Positions 1-8,799 are shown, numbered from the stretch's first letter. The stretch: DNA of 54,446 nucleotides from Nitrobacter winogradskyi (GCF_006539545.1 NZ_BJNF01000080.1:1-54446); one strand, 5' to 3'. The notes: a model not told the origin generated them from the letters alone. Made by a program: numbers and translations.

Positions 1-85
1 AGCCCAGTCGCTAAAGGGCGGGGTAGGCCTGCGTTCGGACGTTTTGGACGCGCTTCAGAAGTGGTTGGCCAAGAACGGATTTTAG
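1..85 (+). CDS. C-terminal end of a protein cut by the window edge (uncertain)
   Basis: Reading from base 2, an open frame ends in TAG at 83-85 and gives a protein-like tail ending in DVLDALQKWLAKNGF. The amphipathic helix-like composition suggests real coding, but only 27 residues are visible and no family can be named. It lies convergent to the integrase pseudogene at the left end of the accessory island. It could equally be chance. Confidence 0.3.
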   Translation, partial: AQSLKGGVGLRSDVLDALQKWLAKNGF

Positions 86-226
86 TTGCTCGAAGCAGAG
101 GGCATTGGCCAAGGCTAAATGAAAAAATTGTCTGCCGACACAAAAGGCAGGGGATTGATTCACTCCGGAAATTTCTAGGACTTCATCTCAAGATAATCAG
201 GAGCTCGGCGACGGCCCGGCATAATG

Positions 227-1217
227 TTACCCCAGACGCGCGACCAGATCGACGCACCTTCAAATGCGTGTATCGTTGCAGCATTTTGAGCTCCTGGTGT
301 CCACTAATCGCTGAGATCCCTGCGATGTTCAATCCACGCTCAAAGAGCCGACTGATTGCTTCATGGCGCAGATTGTGAAAACGGAAATCCGACATGCCGG
401 CCCGAATCCGCAGATGTTCGAACGCCAGCCGAATACTGTTGCCCGTCACCGGAAACACCCGCTCTCGGCTGGCGCCATCCGTGCGGAGTTCCTGCAGCAC
501 CTGAGCCGCGCGCCTCGACAGCGGCACGTCCCGACTGTCGCCATTCTTGGTCAGCGGAAGATGAGCGACCCGGAGCTTAAGGTCGACATGCTCCCAACGA
601 AGGTCGAGCAGTTCGCCACGCCGCATCCCGGTCTCGATAGCTATTATTATGAGTGGCTTGAGCAGCGGTGTCCGCCCGCGATCGCAGGCTTCGAGCAGGC
701 GCTCCTCCTCGCCCTCTTTCAATCGACGGGTGCGCCCCCGTGGGACTGGAGGTCGTCGCACCAACTTGACCGGGTTGCGGGGTACCCAGAGTCCCCACTC
801 GCGGCTCGCGATCTCGATGGCATGGGAGATCGTATTGAGCTCTCGGATGACCGTCGCCGGCGCCACAGTCTTCAGTCGCTCGTCGCGATAGGTTGCGACA
901 TCGAAGCTGGTGAGCTTGGCGAGCGTGCGGTGCGCTATGGGGCAGCGCACAATCGAGTTGATGCGCGACTGTTCTGATATGGCTCCCCTCTTGGTAGGTG
1001 TCACCTCAGCGCAGTATCGCGTCAGGAGCTCACCGAGCGTCGTTTTCTCGGCAGCGCGCGTATCAGCGACCCAGCCAGTCCTGTCAGCTTCGGCTTCGAG
1101 ATCGCGAGCCCAGCGCTCGGCGTCAGTCCGCTTGTCGAACGATTTAGCCCTGGGAGGAACGCCACGACGGCGTACCTACGCCTGCCATCGACCTCTGAGT
1201 TTGCGTATCGTCGCCAT
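227..1217 (-). pseudogene. Tyrosine recombinase / phage-type integrase, inactivated
   Basis: The protein would be a site-specific tyrosine recombinase (phage integrase family). Seen: catalytic Arg in GMRRGELLDLRWEHVD, the Lys turn TKNGDSRDVPL, the HxxR box FHNLRHEAISRL, GHQELKMLQRYTHL with the nucleophile Tyr, and an N-terminal SAM-like core-binding region. The natural start appears to be ATG at 1217 (MATIRKLRGRWQA), but codon 14 is TAG (1176-1178), after which the same frame continues with VRRRGVPPRAKSFD. A second lesion follows the nucleophile: after YTHLKV the expected tail VDLVARLG plus TAA (227-229) is in another frame, while the open frame runs on to 183 as nonsense. A GTG at 1004 opens a 273-residue frame, but that would lack the N-terminal domain. 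Full length would be about 330 residues, normal for the family. No adjacent tRNA was seen, so the attachment site is unknown. Confidence 0.8.
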
Positions 1218-1830
1218 CGTGAAGCGCTCGGATCACCTGGTTTTCACGATACAAGGACGCCCGCGACGCGGTGCCAAGGGTTATTCCAGGGCGGTGCAGA
1301 AAAATCTGGTTGTGTCGCTTATGTGCCTATTTCCAGCCACACCCCGAGCGAGGAGCCGGAAACACCTATCGGATCAACGGCGTCCAAGTGTTGTCAGCGG
1401 ATGTCGCGGCTGGGGCGCGTTGCTGTGACGAGGCAAAGCTCTACTACTAATGTTGCCAAAAGAACTCGCTAAAAGCGCTCAGCTTGTCGTCGTCGCGATC
1501 ACGAAAGGCGGCCTGCAGTTAGTCGCTCATTGGCCTCAAGCTAGCTAATCTCGCGGACATTTATGGCGCATTGAAATCTCAGGTCATGTCGTCTACGTCA
1601 GGCCGCCAGACACCTTGGCTTGTTCGGCAGGGGCTCGTGGGGGAAATGAGCCTGTTTTAACGATTCTCGTGCAGTCTCACTTCAGGCAATTCTGGCTTGC
1701 GCGGCTCTCGCCTCGGCGGGCAGCGCTGGCAGTGCGTTCTATGCTGATGGCCATCCTTGCCTATGGCCGCCTGGGGCTGCTCCTGCCCATCGGCACGGGC
1801 TTTATCGCAAATTGGGGGGGGTGCAGCACC
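1218..1830. other. Intergenic region, about 610 bp, no supportable gene
   Basis: Between the integrase remnant (minus) and the acetyltransferase (plus). Several open frames cross it but none shows family motifs. A minus-strand run near 1450-1520 reads LQAAFRDRDDDKLSAFSEFF before a stop, possibly a gene scrap, but it is closed by a stop just upstream. A frame open from 1615 runs into the acetyltransferase, but its first 72 residues look non-coding. I see no clear promoter. Confidence 0.5.
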
Positions 1831-2961
1831 ATGCACGGTAAGCCAGCCTATACCAGTGCTATTCTGGATTGCGCTGGCATCCGCGCCCTAGATGCCGCCG
1901 ATTGGGAAGCGCTGGCCGCCAACGCCATGGCAGACAATCCGTTCTACGCACGGCAATATGTGTTGGCGGGGCTCGATACCGTCGACAAGCGAGCCAATCT
2001 CATGGCGGTCGCCATCTGGAACACGCGAAGACAACTGGCCGGCCTGTTTCCCTTTCGTCATCGGATATTCCCGCCATTCCCTTGGCCCGTGGCGCAAGGG
2101 GCGGAAAATCTCTATCAATTCAGCGGAATGCCTTTGGTGGCGCGGGAGGGCGCGCGGGAAGTCGTTGCGACCTGGCTCGACGCCATCACCTCCCGGCGGG
2201 CTCCGGGCTTTTGGACCATGGCGAATTTCGATGCCGATCATCCGCTTCGGGGCATGATCGAAGACGCGTCGGCAACGAGAGGATTAACCACACGCCTCGT
2301 TGTGCCCTATCCGCGGCCCTATTTTACAGGGCAGCTTGCCGGCTTTGACGCTCACGCTACCCAGGCGATCGCGAAAAACCGGCTCAAGGATATTCAGCGC
2401 AATCTGCGTCGGCTTCGCGATATGGGAGACGTTGCCTTCGAGCGCATCAGCGAGCCTGCCATGTTGCGCGAGCGTCTCGAACAATTCCTGGCTCTAGAGC
2501 AGGCAGGCTGGAAAGGTGAACGCGGCACCGCCTTCCTGTCGGACGATTTGCATGCCGATTTTGCACGTCGCGCCTTTGCCGGCATTGCTGGAAACGAGGG
2601 GTTAACGATGATTGACAGTCTCTTGCTGGACGGTCGTCCCATCGCCATGAGCATCAATATCGCCAAGGGCCGTACCGCTTTCACACCTAAATGCACCTAT
2701 GATGAGAGCTTGCGCAAATACGGGCCCGGTATGGTGCTGGAATATCTGGTCATCGAGCGCTTCTATGCCGAAAGAGAGTTCGCCGACATGGACGCTGCAA
2801 CCACGACCGGAGACCATGTGGTTCTTGGCTTGTGGGATGGGCAGAAAGCGATGGGCCGATTGATTCTTGGGCCTGCCGATTGGCGCACCGACCTGTTCGC
2901 GAAAGGGTGGCAGGCCGCTTATGAAGGCAAGCAGCGCCTCAAGAAACTCCTCAAGCGGTAA
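1831..2961 (+). CDS. GNAT-fold BioF2/CelD-like acetyltransferase
   Basis: A 376-residue cytoplasmic protein of the BioF2-like GNAT group, often annotated as a cellulose-biosynthesis CelD-like acyltransferase. Members are usually tied to exopolysaccharide or envelope modification; the substrate here is unknown. Seen: the N-terminal half contains NPFYARQYVLAGL and FPWPVAQGAENLYQFSG; the C-terminal half has the family run KNRLKDIQRNLRRL (about residue 175), LEQAGWKGERGTA, a beta-strand block ending GRPIAMSINI, then CTYDESLRKYGPGMVLEY and DMDAATTTGDHV. The ATG at 1831 is chosen because the 72 residues opened upstream lack similarity to the family. It sits in the accessory island next to a broken acyltransferase-3 gene on the opposite strand. 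That pairing suggests a former glycan-decoration locus (inference). No lesion is seen. Confidence 0.8.
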   Translation: MHGKPAYTSAILDCAGIRALDAADWEALAANAMADNPFYARQYVLAGLDTVDKRANLMAVAIWNTRRQLAGLFPFRHRIFPPFPWPVAQGAENLYQFSGMPLVAREGAREVVATWLDAITSRRAPGFWTMANFDADHPLRGMIEDASATRGLTTRLVVPYPRPYFTGQLAGFDAHATQAIAKNRLKDIQRNLRRLRDMGDVAFERISEPAMLRERLEQFLALEQAGWKGERGTAFLSDDLHADFARRAFAGIAGNEGLTMIDSLLLDGRPIAMSINIAKGRTAFTPKCTYDESLRKYGPGMVLEYLVIERFYAEREFADMDAATTTGDHVVLGLWDGQKAMGRLILGPADWRTDLFAKGWQAAYEGKQRLKKLLKR

Positions 2962-3175
2962 TCGGCCGCCGCCCGCCCTGAAGAGCCACAATTGGCCTGC
3001 CGTCGCGCCGTGCTCAAGCTGGCCTTCGCCGAGCGTCTGATCTATGTGCGCGCGGTTCACTAGTGTGGGCTCGGTGCAGTAAATAGGCAAGCGATCGGTG
3101 TCGGTGCAGGTGTTGATGCCCTTCCTATGCGTCCTGGATGCCAACGCTTCTCAGCGATACCGACCCTGACAAAGG

Positions 3176-4369
3176 CTATAGTACTTGGCCGCGCTTCTCC
3201 ACTGGGGCAACTCTCTTTGTTTCTACCGGACCGTTCGCGAAGCCAGACAAAGCCGATGGCAGGCTCTCCTGAGCTCTAGATGGAAATATTCGGTCTCGGA
3301 TTTTTATGACGGGCCACTCAATGGCTTGGGACATCAATGCGCCGGACAGGATTGCCGCTACGGTGGCCACTCCTACTGCGGCCAGCCAGTGCAGAACGTT
3401 GCCTGTTTCGAGTAAGGGACTGACAAATTTATACATGATCCCGAGGATCGTCACATGCGAGAGGTAGATACTGTAAGAATACCGGCCAGTCCATGCCGCC
3501 GCGGAGTGCAGCCAGGTGGTCATGGAAAGATGCAGCATTCCGATCAGGATGAGAGTTGAGGCTACGGCGCGCACCGGCAGTATGCGATACAGTGATACGT
3601 TATTTAAGCTGGGCCACGGTGCAGCTAGGCTCGCGATAACCGCTACCCCGGCAATTATGAGCGGCCAGCGCCAAGGGTGCAGCCTGGCGAACATCCCGGG
3701 ATTGAACTCAGAAATTGCACGGACGCCGGCTCCTACCAGCAGGCCATCAAGCCATAGATGGGTGGCAGGCATCGTCGGGTCCGAAAGGTAAGGGTCGCCA
3801 GCTAAGGCGCAGATTGCTCTGATAACGCTCCAAATTAACGGTGCCAGCAAGAATAACGGAGCGATCCACGATATTTTCCCCGTTCGAATAAATGCAACCA
3901 GGAAATGCAATAAGCAAAAGGTAGAAGTGTTCTTCAACTGCAAGGCTCCATGTGTGTAGAGCCGTGTTTGGTCCTATGTAGTTGTTAAGAAATAATACAT
4001 TCGGCCAATAGTCTGACACTAGACTAGATATTGTTGCCGTTCCTTTTACGAGAGGCACGGCGACGAGATACGCCACGAATGCGAAGTAAGCCGGCCATAT
4101 TTTCAAGCCTCGTCGGATCAAGAATCGGCTAACATCAATTGTGCCGGAGTTGCGCATCTCGATGAAGAGTAATCCGCAGACAAGGTAACCCGAGAGCGAG
4201 AAAAAAGTTGAACGCCAAATCCGCCCCATTCGTGCCAAACCCAAGCAATTGAGCCCACGATGCCGCTCGGCTTCTGAAATCGGAGATGTGCACCGACGAC
4301 TAAAAGAATGGCACATGCTCGAACGACATCGATTTGAACAGAGCGCTTTTGGCTTTTAGGTCCGGTCAT
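3176..4369 (-). pseudogene. Acyltransferase-3 (OafA/YrhL-type) membrane protein with two frameshifts
   Basis: Family proteins are about 10-TM membrane O-acyltransferases that acetylate cell-surface glycans. Three segments in two frames make one protein of about 397 residues. The first segment, from ATG 4369, is IDVVRACAILLVVGAHL with the conserved R and H, up to GGFGVQLF. The second is FFSLSGYLVCGLLF to HTWSLAVEEHFYLLL, both family hallmarks. The third is LVAFIRTGKISW to TGRYSYSIYLSHV and the C-terminus. The first break is in a run of six A on the plus strand (4201-4206; T on the sense strand), where seven would restore FGVQLFFSLSGYL. The second is one extra base in the tttcctgg stretch near 3908, which restores the original frame. 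The lesions compensate, but about 290 bases lie out of frame. Alternatives are sequencing error or slipped-strand variation at the homopolymer. Confidence 0.8.
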
Positions 4370-4871
4370 TTTTTGATGCCATCAATTCGGGAAGCGTTCA
4401 TGGTGGACGCTATCTACAGTGGCAAAAGCTGAAAGATCGATGCCGTGTAGGGCTAGGATGCAACCCCACACATGCCGTTCCAGAATCTAATCGCCACCAA
4501 TAAAACTCTGAGAATGGTCTTCATGAATTTTATTCTGTTACCATTATTATATTCATTTAATATGGATCGGAAATATATGAGAAACTGTGATTAATCTGCG
4601 CCTTCGCTTGCCTCTCGCCAGCTTCCGCTTGCTCCATCGATGGTTCTTCTTGACTTGATCGGTGGTACGATGTCGCCGCCCCGACTGGAGAAGGTCCGCC
4701 CTTGAAGACAAAAAAGGCCGCTGCCTGATGCAGCGCACCTTTAGAGGCTCGCTGAGACGTTTTCCAGCTGGGAGTAGCCCCTTTTGCGCAGGTGTATTGG
4801 AAGGTGTTGCGCGAGGCGGTAGATGAGCCATAGGCGCGCGCTGTGAGTTTTGTTTCTAGGCTCAGGACTGA
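4370..4871. other. AT-rich intergenic region with no supportable gene
   Basis: About 500 bp between the acyltransferase and transposase remnants. Bases 4500-4590 are strikingly AT-rich for this window. Open frames on the minus strand (4553-4831, 4741-4926) have no recognisable motifs. The right part (about 4840-4870) is probably the outer end of the IS element, and a terminator-like hairpin lies at 4710-4738. Confidence 0.5.
4710..4738 (-). terminator. Terminator-like hairpin with T-tract
   Basis: Read on the minus strand: stem CGCTGC, loop ATCAG, stem GCAGCG, then GGC and six T. It lies about 130 bp beyond the end of the transposase remnant and could end a transcript coming from it. The short stem and 3-nt gap before the T run lower confidence. 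Confidence 0.45.
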
Positions 4872-5465
4872 TTAGAAGATGATTGTTTCCGCGATGCAGA
4901 TTGCGGACATGAAGGTGTGAGTGCACCGATCATATCGGGTATGGATACGCCGCCAGTCCTTGAGCCTTCCGAACATATTCTCGATCTTGTGGCGCTGGCG
5001 ATAGAGAATGCGGTCGTGTTCGACGGGCTCTTTGCGGTTTGACTTCGATGGGATGCAGGCCGTGATGCCGCGCGCGGCGAGAGCCCGGCGAAACCAGTCG
5101 GCGTCGTAACCCTTGTCGGCGAGCAACTGTCTGGCGGGCGGCAGCACATCGATCATCAGGGCCGCGCCCTTGTAATCGCTCATCTGGCCCTCGCTAAGCA
5201 GCATGGCGACGGGGCAGCCCTGACCATCGCAGACGGCGTGCACGCAGGCGAAGCAACAGCAATAGAATGCGTTCGCTCGGGGTATTGAAGCGGACATGCC
5301 GGACCTTCCCACCGTCGTTGGCGATCTGTCATCATTTCTCGCGCAGGCCGCGCGATCGAAGTAGCCGACGAGACGCCGCGCCGCTCGCCTGCTTCTGCTT
5401 TTTGAGTCTGCTTCCTTAGAAATTACAGCCGCTGTCGTGTGCGCTACGTGTGCACTCACAAGCAA
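4872..5465 (-). pseudogene. IS5-type transposase, C-terminal remnant
   Basis: The C-terminal two thirds is a clear DDE transposase of the IS5 superfamily. Seen: HAVCDGQGCPVAMLLSEGQ, SDYKGAALMID, LLADKGYDADWFR (catalytic Asp region), then RQRHKIENMFGRLKDWRRI carrying the conserved E and the Y/R-(2)-R-(3)-E-like signature. Upstream of HAVCDGQ the sequence degenerates (RANAFYCCCFACV instead of the usual GRSRGG..KIHAV block), so the N-terminal helix-turn-helix and the first catalytic Asp are missing. It ends ICIAETIIF at a TAA, slightly short of the usual C-terminus. No matching terminal inverted repeat was found on the right side, so the element is probably immobile. Its presence fits an accessory, decaying segment. 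Confidence 0.75.
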
Positions 5466-5532
5466 AAATCGGCTAGATGGCTGTCATTCTGCGCCAATAA
5501 AATCGTAGAAGGTGCGGCTTGCGGCTATATTC

Positions 5533-5582
5533 TGCCAGGAAAGTTCCTCAGTCTTTCCAATGGGGTATTGGACTGACTGGCA
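5533..5582. other. Two-part inverted repeat upstream of dusA
   Basis: TGCCAG (5533-5538) pairs with CTGGCA (5577-5582), and TCAGTC (5548-5553) pairs with GACTGA (5571-5576). A 9-nt bulge lies on the left arm and the loop is 17 nt. It ends 18 bp before the dusA ATG, so it could lie in the 5' leader of the mRNA. It may be an operator, a leader hairpin or an IS scar; function unknown. Confidence 0.35.
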
Positions 5583-5600
5583 GGGGAAAAGATTCATGAA

Positions 5601-6620
5601 ATGAATGGCTTAGGCTTCCGATTTTCTGTGGCGCCGATGATGGACTGGACCGACCGTCATTGCCGGGTGTTCCATCGTCTGCTCACGCGCAGGGCGTGGC
5701 TCTACACCGAGATGCTGACGACCGGTGCGATAATTCATGGCGCGCGCGATCGTTTGCTTGGGTTCAGCGATGTCGAGCATCCGGTCGCGCTCCAGCTCGG
5801 TGGATCAAATCCGGCCGATCTCGCGACCGCGGCAAGGATCGGAGAGGATTTTGGTTACGACGAAATCAATCTGAACGTCGGCTGCCCGTCCGACAGGGTG
5901 AAGGATGGTCGGTTTGGAGCCTGTTTGATGGCCGAACCAGACATCGTTGCCGAGAGCGTCAACGCCATGAAGCGCGCGGTTTCTGTTCCGGTCACCGTGA
6001 AGTGCAGGATCGGTATCGACGACCAGGACATCGAATCCGCCCTTGATACTTTCGCGCGCAAGGTTGTCGCCGGCGGCGTTGATGTGCTGATCGTCCACGC
6101 GCGAAAAGCCTGGCTTCAAGGATTGTCTCCGAAGGAGAATCGCAATGTTCCGCCGCTGGACTATGGCAGGGTTTACCGGTTAAAGGCGTCGTTTCCCGGC
6201 CTGCCCATCATCATCAACGGTGGCATCGGCGGGATCCCGGAAGCGAAACAGCATCTGGCGCATGTCGATGGCGTCATGCTGGGTCGCGCCGCCTATCAGG
6301 AGCCGTGGCGTCTGCTGGAAGTCGATTCCGAACTCTTCGGTGAGGCGTCGCCGCACGCGACGATGAAACAGGCGCTTGAGGCGATGGTCCCCTACATCGA
6401 GGGACAACTGGCGGGCGGCGCGCGGCTGCATTCCATCAGCCGGCATCTTGTCGGCGCGTTTCATGGCGTGCCGGGCGCGCGTGGGTTTCGACGCTATCTT
6501 GCCGAGAACGGTGTAAAGGCAGATGCTGGTGCCGAGATTCTGAAGGAGGCGATTGCGCTGGTGGACGAGCTTCCCGCGTATTCCGTGAAAGCGGATGCCG
6601 GTTTTGCGGTTAGAGCATGA
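5601..6620 (+). CDS. dusA: tRNA-dihydrouridine(20/20a) synthase DusA
   Basis: FMN- and NADPH-dependent reduction of uridine to dihydrouridine in the tRNA D-loop; cytoplasmic TIM-barrel enzyme. 339 residues, the normal DusA length. Seen: SVAPMMDWTDRHCRVFHRL at the N-terminus, QLGGSNPADLA, the catalytic Cys95 in LNVGCPSDRVKDGRFGACL, VKCRIGIDD, VHARKAWLQGLSPKENR and INGGIGG for FMN phosphate binding. DusA (rather than DusB/C) is indicated by the WTDRHCR start and the SPKENR block. The stop codon TGA (6618-6620) lies inside the flanking repeat (AGCATGATCC), so the last few residues are probably repeat-derived. It marks the return from accessory island to core genome. No operon partner is evident. 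Confidence 0.95.
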   Translation: MNGLGFRFSVAPMMDWTDRHCRVFHRLLTRRAWLYTEMLTTGAIIHGARDRLLGFSDVEHPVALQLGGSNPADLATAARIGEDFGYDEINLNVGCPSDRVKDGRFGACLMAEPDIVAESVNAMKRAVSVPVTVKCRIGIDDQDIESALDTFARKVVAGGVDVLIVHARKAWLQGLSPKENRNVPPLDYGRVYRLKASFPGLPIIINGGIGGIPEAKQHLAHVDGVMLGRAAYQEPWRLLEVDSELFGEASPHATMKQALEAMVPYIEGQLAGGARLHSISRHLVGAFHGVPGARGFRRYLAENGVKADAGAEILKEAIALVDELPAYSVKADAGFAVRA

Positions 6621-6754
6621 TCCGACCCGAAGGGCCGTGCCAACGCAAAGTGGAAACCGGTTTCGGAAAAGATCATGCTTCAAATAAAAAGATAAGCGAC
6701 GAGTCTGATTCAACGCAGTTGAATCGGATTCAACGCGGTTGAAACAGACTCTAG
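6612..6754 (+). repeat. Mosaic palindromic repeat, modules A+B (copy 1)
   Basis: Module A runs from AGAGCATGATCC to AAGATCATGCT and contains GCAAAGTGGAAACCGGTTT. A linker with aaaaagataagcgacga follows, then module B with GATTCAACGCAGTTGAATC and a second similar palindrome. It is nearly identical, in inverted orientation, to the copy at 8800-8941. It provides the dusA stop codon. Confidence 0.9.
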
Positions 6755-6807
6755 CGACCGACAAATATCAGAGCCGACGGCGCAAGACGTCCGACCCTTG
6801 TCTCATC

Positions 6808-7821
6808 TCACGCCAGCATGGCATCGAGAGCCGGTGTTGTCCGTTCCATGACGGCATCGCCATGCCTGAAAAGGATGAGAGCCGCGAGTTGGTGCTTGAC
6901 GGCGAAATCGACGCCGGCGTCCGGTCCAAGCACCATCAGCGCGGTGGCGTAGCCATCGGCTTCCATGCAAGAGGGATGCAGGACAGTCGCGGTCATCATG
7001 CCGTTGGTGATCGGCCATCCGGTTCGCGGATCCAGGGTGTGGGAGAAGTGGTCCGCGCCGCGCGTGAAGCCGCGTTCGCATCCGGATGTCGCGATCGCAA
7101 GCTGGTGCAACGCGACCAGGATCGGCTCGGCGGCCTTGTCCGTTGGCCGCGCCGGCCGGTCGATCTCGACCCACCACGGGCTGCCGTCCGGCTTGACGCC
7201 GAGGCCCCGCAATTCGCCGCCGATCTCCACCAGCGCGTTGTGGATCCCGAGCCCGCGCAAGGTTTCCGCCACCAGATCGACCGCAAATCCCTTGGCGATG
7301 CCACAGAGATCGAGCGGTTCGTAACTGGATCGCCGCAGGCGGCGGGCGCGGGCATCAAGGTCGAGCCGCCGCCATCCGCACTCCTGGCGGCGTCGGTCAA
7401 TCTCATCCGGCGATGGCGGCAAGGCGCGAGCGCCGCTCGGACCAAACCCCCAGAGATCGACCAGCGCTCCCATGGTGGGGTCGTAGGCGCCGTCGGATTC
7501 CGCCGCGATGCGCAGCGCGCTCACCATGACCCGGCTGAATTCCGGCGGCAGATCCTGCCACTGGTTCAGCGCCAGGCGGTTGAACCGGCTGATGTCGGAC
7601 TGATCTTCCCACGGGCTCATCTGCGCGATCACGCGCTCAAGGGCCAGTGGAATCATCCGGTGCAGGGTTTGCGCGCTGGCGGATGATCCGACAAACCTGA
7701 CCGACCACGTCGTGCCCATGGTCGTGCCGGCGAGATCCCGGATGCGCTCCGCCGAAGGTACGGCGTGCGGCATTTCCGGGATTATCGGGATAGCCACACG
7801 CCGCGTGACCGGCGCGGTCAT
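6808..7821 (-). CDS. apbE: FAD:protein FMN transferase (ApbE)
   Basis: ApbE attaches FMN from FAD through a phosphoester to Thr/Ser of extracytosolic redox proteins. 337 residues. Seen: GTTMGTTWSV (family start), MSPWEDQSDISRFNR, SDGAYDPTMGALVDLWGFG, DLCGIAKGFAVDLVAE, ALVEIGGELRGLG (FAD contact), IATSGCERGF, HTLDPRTGWPI and ADGYATALMVLG (metal and FAD site). It is the last gene of a four-gene minus-strand operon, 4 bp after the DUF4198 stop, so the natural target is probably another product of the operon, most likely the DUF2271 protein. Odd: no signal peptide or lipobox is seen before GTTMGTTW, although the reaction is normally periplasmic. Either export uses another route, or the enzyme works before or during export. 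Confidence 0.92.
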   Translation of the reverse strand: MTAPVTRRVAIPIIPEMPHAVPSAERIRDLAGTTMGTTWSVRFVGSSASAQTLHRMIPLALERVIAQMSPWEDQSDISRFNRLALNQWQDLPPEFSRVMVSALRIAAESDGAYDPTMGALVDLWGFGPSGARALPPSPDEIDRRRQECGWRRLDLDARARRLRRSSYEPLDLCGIAKGFAVDLVAETLRGLGIHNALVEIGGELRGLGVKPDGSPWWVEIDRPARPTDKAAEPILVALHQLAIATSGCERGFTRGADHFSHTLDPRTGWPITNGMMTATVLHPSCMEADGYATALMVLGPDAGVDFAVKHQLAALILFRHGDAVMERTTPALDAMLA

Positions 7822-7825
7822 CGCG

Positions 7826-8638
7826 TTACTGCGGCAGCACTTCGACCGTGGTGATGTACGTGCTGCGGCGCTGCTGCGCGTCCTTGATCGTGCTCTTGTC
7901 GTCCTGCACCGAGGCTTTCACCCAGTAGAAGCCGGGATCCGGGAATGTGACGCTGAAAGTGCCCGTCTCGTCGGTGGTGGCTTTGCTGTCGTTCAGTGTA
8001 TCGCGATAGCGGATCCCGCCCGGAACGATCTCGACTGCGACATTGCCGGCGGGCTTGCCGTCCAGCACGAGCCGGAACGTTGCCTTCTCTCCCACCGCCA
8101 GATTGTTGGGATGGGTCACCGGAATCATCTCGAGACCAACGCCGGTCGGTTTCAGCGTGTCGGATGAAGGCTTGCCCGATGTGACGAAAGTTTCGATCCG
8201 GCTGCGGTTTTCGGTGACCTTCACATCAGTCGCCTTGGCGGGAATGGCCTTCGCCAGTTCGTCGGGCATGCCGCGCCAGCGCTTGTTTTCGCCGTCCAGT
8301 TTATAGCTCGCGAACAAGCCCTGGTGGGTCAGGCTCAGTTTGTAGGTGCCGGGTTGCGCCAGTTTGAAATCGACGGTGTTGCGGAAGCGGCCTTTGGCCA
8401 GGTTTTCCGGGGTGACGGCCTTGCCGTCGGGGCCCTCGATCGCCAGCTGGTCGAGCGGCAACGGGTTATGCTCGAAATAGAACAGGTCGTTGGAGATGGC
8501 GCCGTCGACCGTGACCCAGAGATCGGGGCCGGACAGGACAGTGGCGGATGGCAGCAGCCAGGCGCGGTGAGCCTGCGCGGGCGGGGCAAGCAGCGAAACC
8601 GTCGCCGCGATCAGTGCAAGCTTGAGATGGTTGGTCAT
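7826..8638 (-). CDS. DUF4198 secreted protein (metal/flavin-operon component)
   Basis: Periplasmic protein of the DUF4198 family, related to NikM-like metal-uptake periplasmic domains; exact role not established. 270 residues from ATG 8638, preferred over the opened 8704 because a ribosome site (AAAGGA, 8-9 bp upstream) and a signal peptide (MTNHLKLALIAATVSLLAPPAQA) start there. Cleavage after AQA leaves His24 as the first mature residue (HRAWLLPSATVLSG), a conserved family feature. Later parts show two Ig-like beta domains: the first ends near GTYKLSLTHQGLFASYKL, the second has LDGKPAGNVAVEIVPGG and DETGTFSVTFPDPGFYWV. It sits between DUF2271 and apbE. The mature N-terminal His resembles copper-binding His-brace proteins, but this is only analogy. 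Confidence 0.85.
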   Translation of the reverse strand: MTNHLKLALIAATVSLLAPPAQAHRAWLLPSATVLSGPDLWVTVDGAISNDLFYFEHNPLPLDQLAIEGPDGKAVTPENLAKGRFRNTVDFKLAQPGTYKLSLTHQGLFASYKLDGENKRWRGMPDELAKAIPAKATDVKVTENRSRIETFVTSGKPSSDTLKPTGVGLEMIPVTHPNNLAVGEKATFRLVLDGKPAGNVAVEIVPGGIRYRDTLNDSKATTDETGTFSVTFPDPGFYWVKASVQDDKSTIKDAQQRRSTYITTVEVLPQ

Positions 8639-8799
8639 GGCGAAATCCTTTCCATGAAAGATATGAGGCGACAAACGCACGGCGTGTTCGAGGGTGCGGA
8701 TCAAGGCGTTTTCGAACGATGTGAGTATCGGCTCCGAGAAAAACGCGTCAGATTGACTCGTGGCGTTCCGTTTCTGATGTCACCGGAAGCGGAAGCTCC

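Noticed and set aside
1-226. tRNA gene as attachment site next to the integrase
   Set aside because: No cloverleaf or TTCGAATC-type T-loop could be found in the sequence on either side of the integrase.
363-977. 204-residue plus-strand open frame over the integrase
   Set aside because: Antisense to the integrase, whose catalytic motifs are readable on the minus strand.
6739-7686. 315-residue plus-strand open frame over apbE
   Set aside because: Antisense shadow starting inside a repeat; no motifs.
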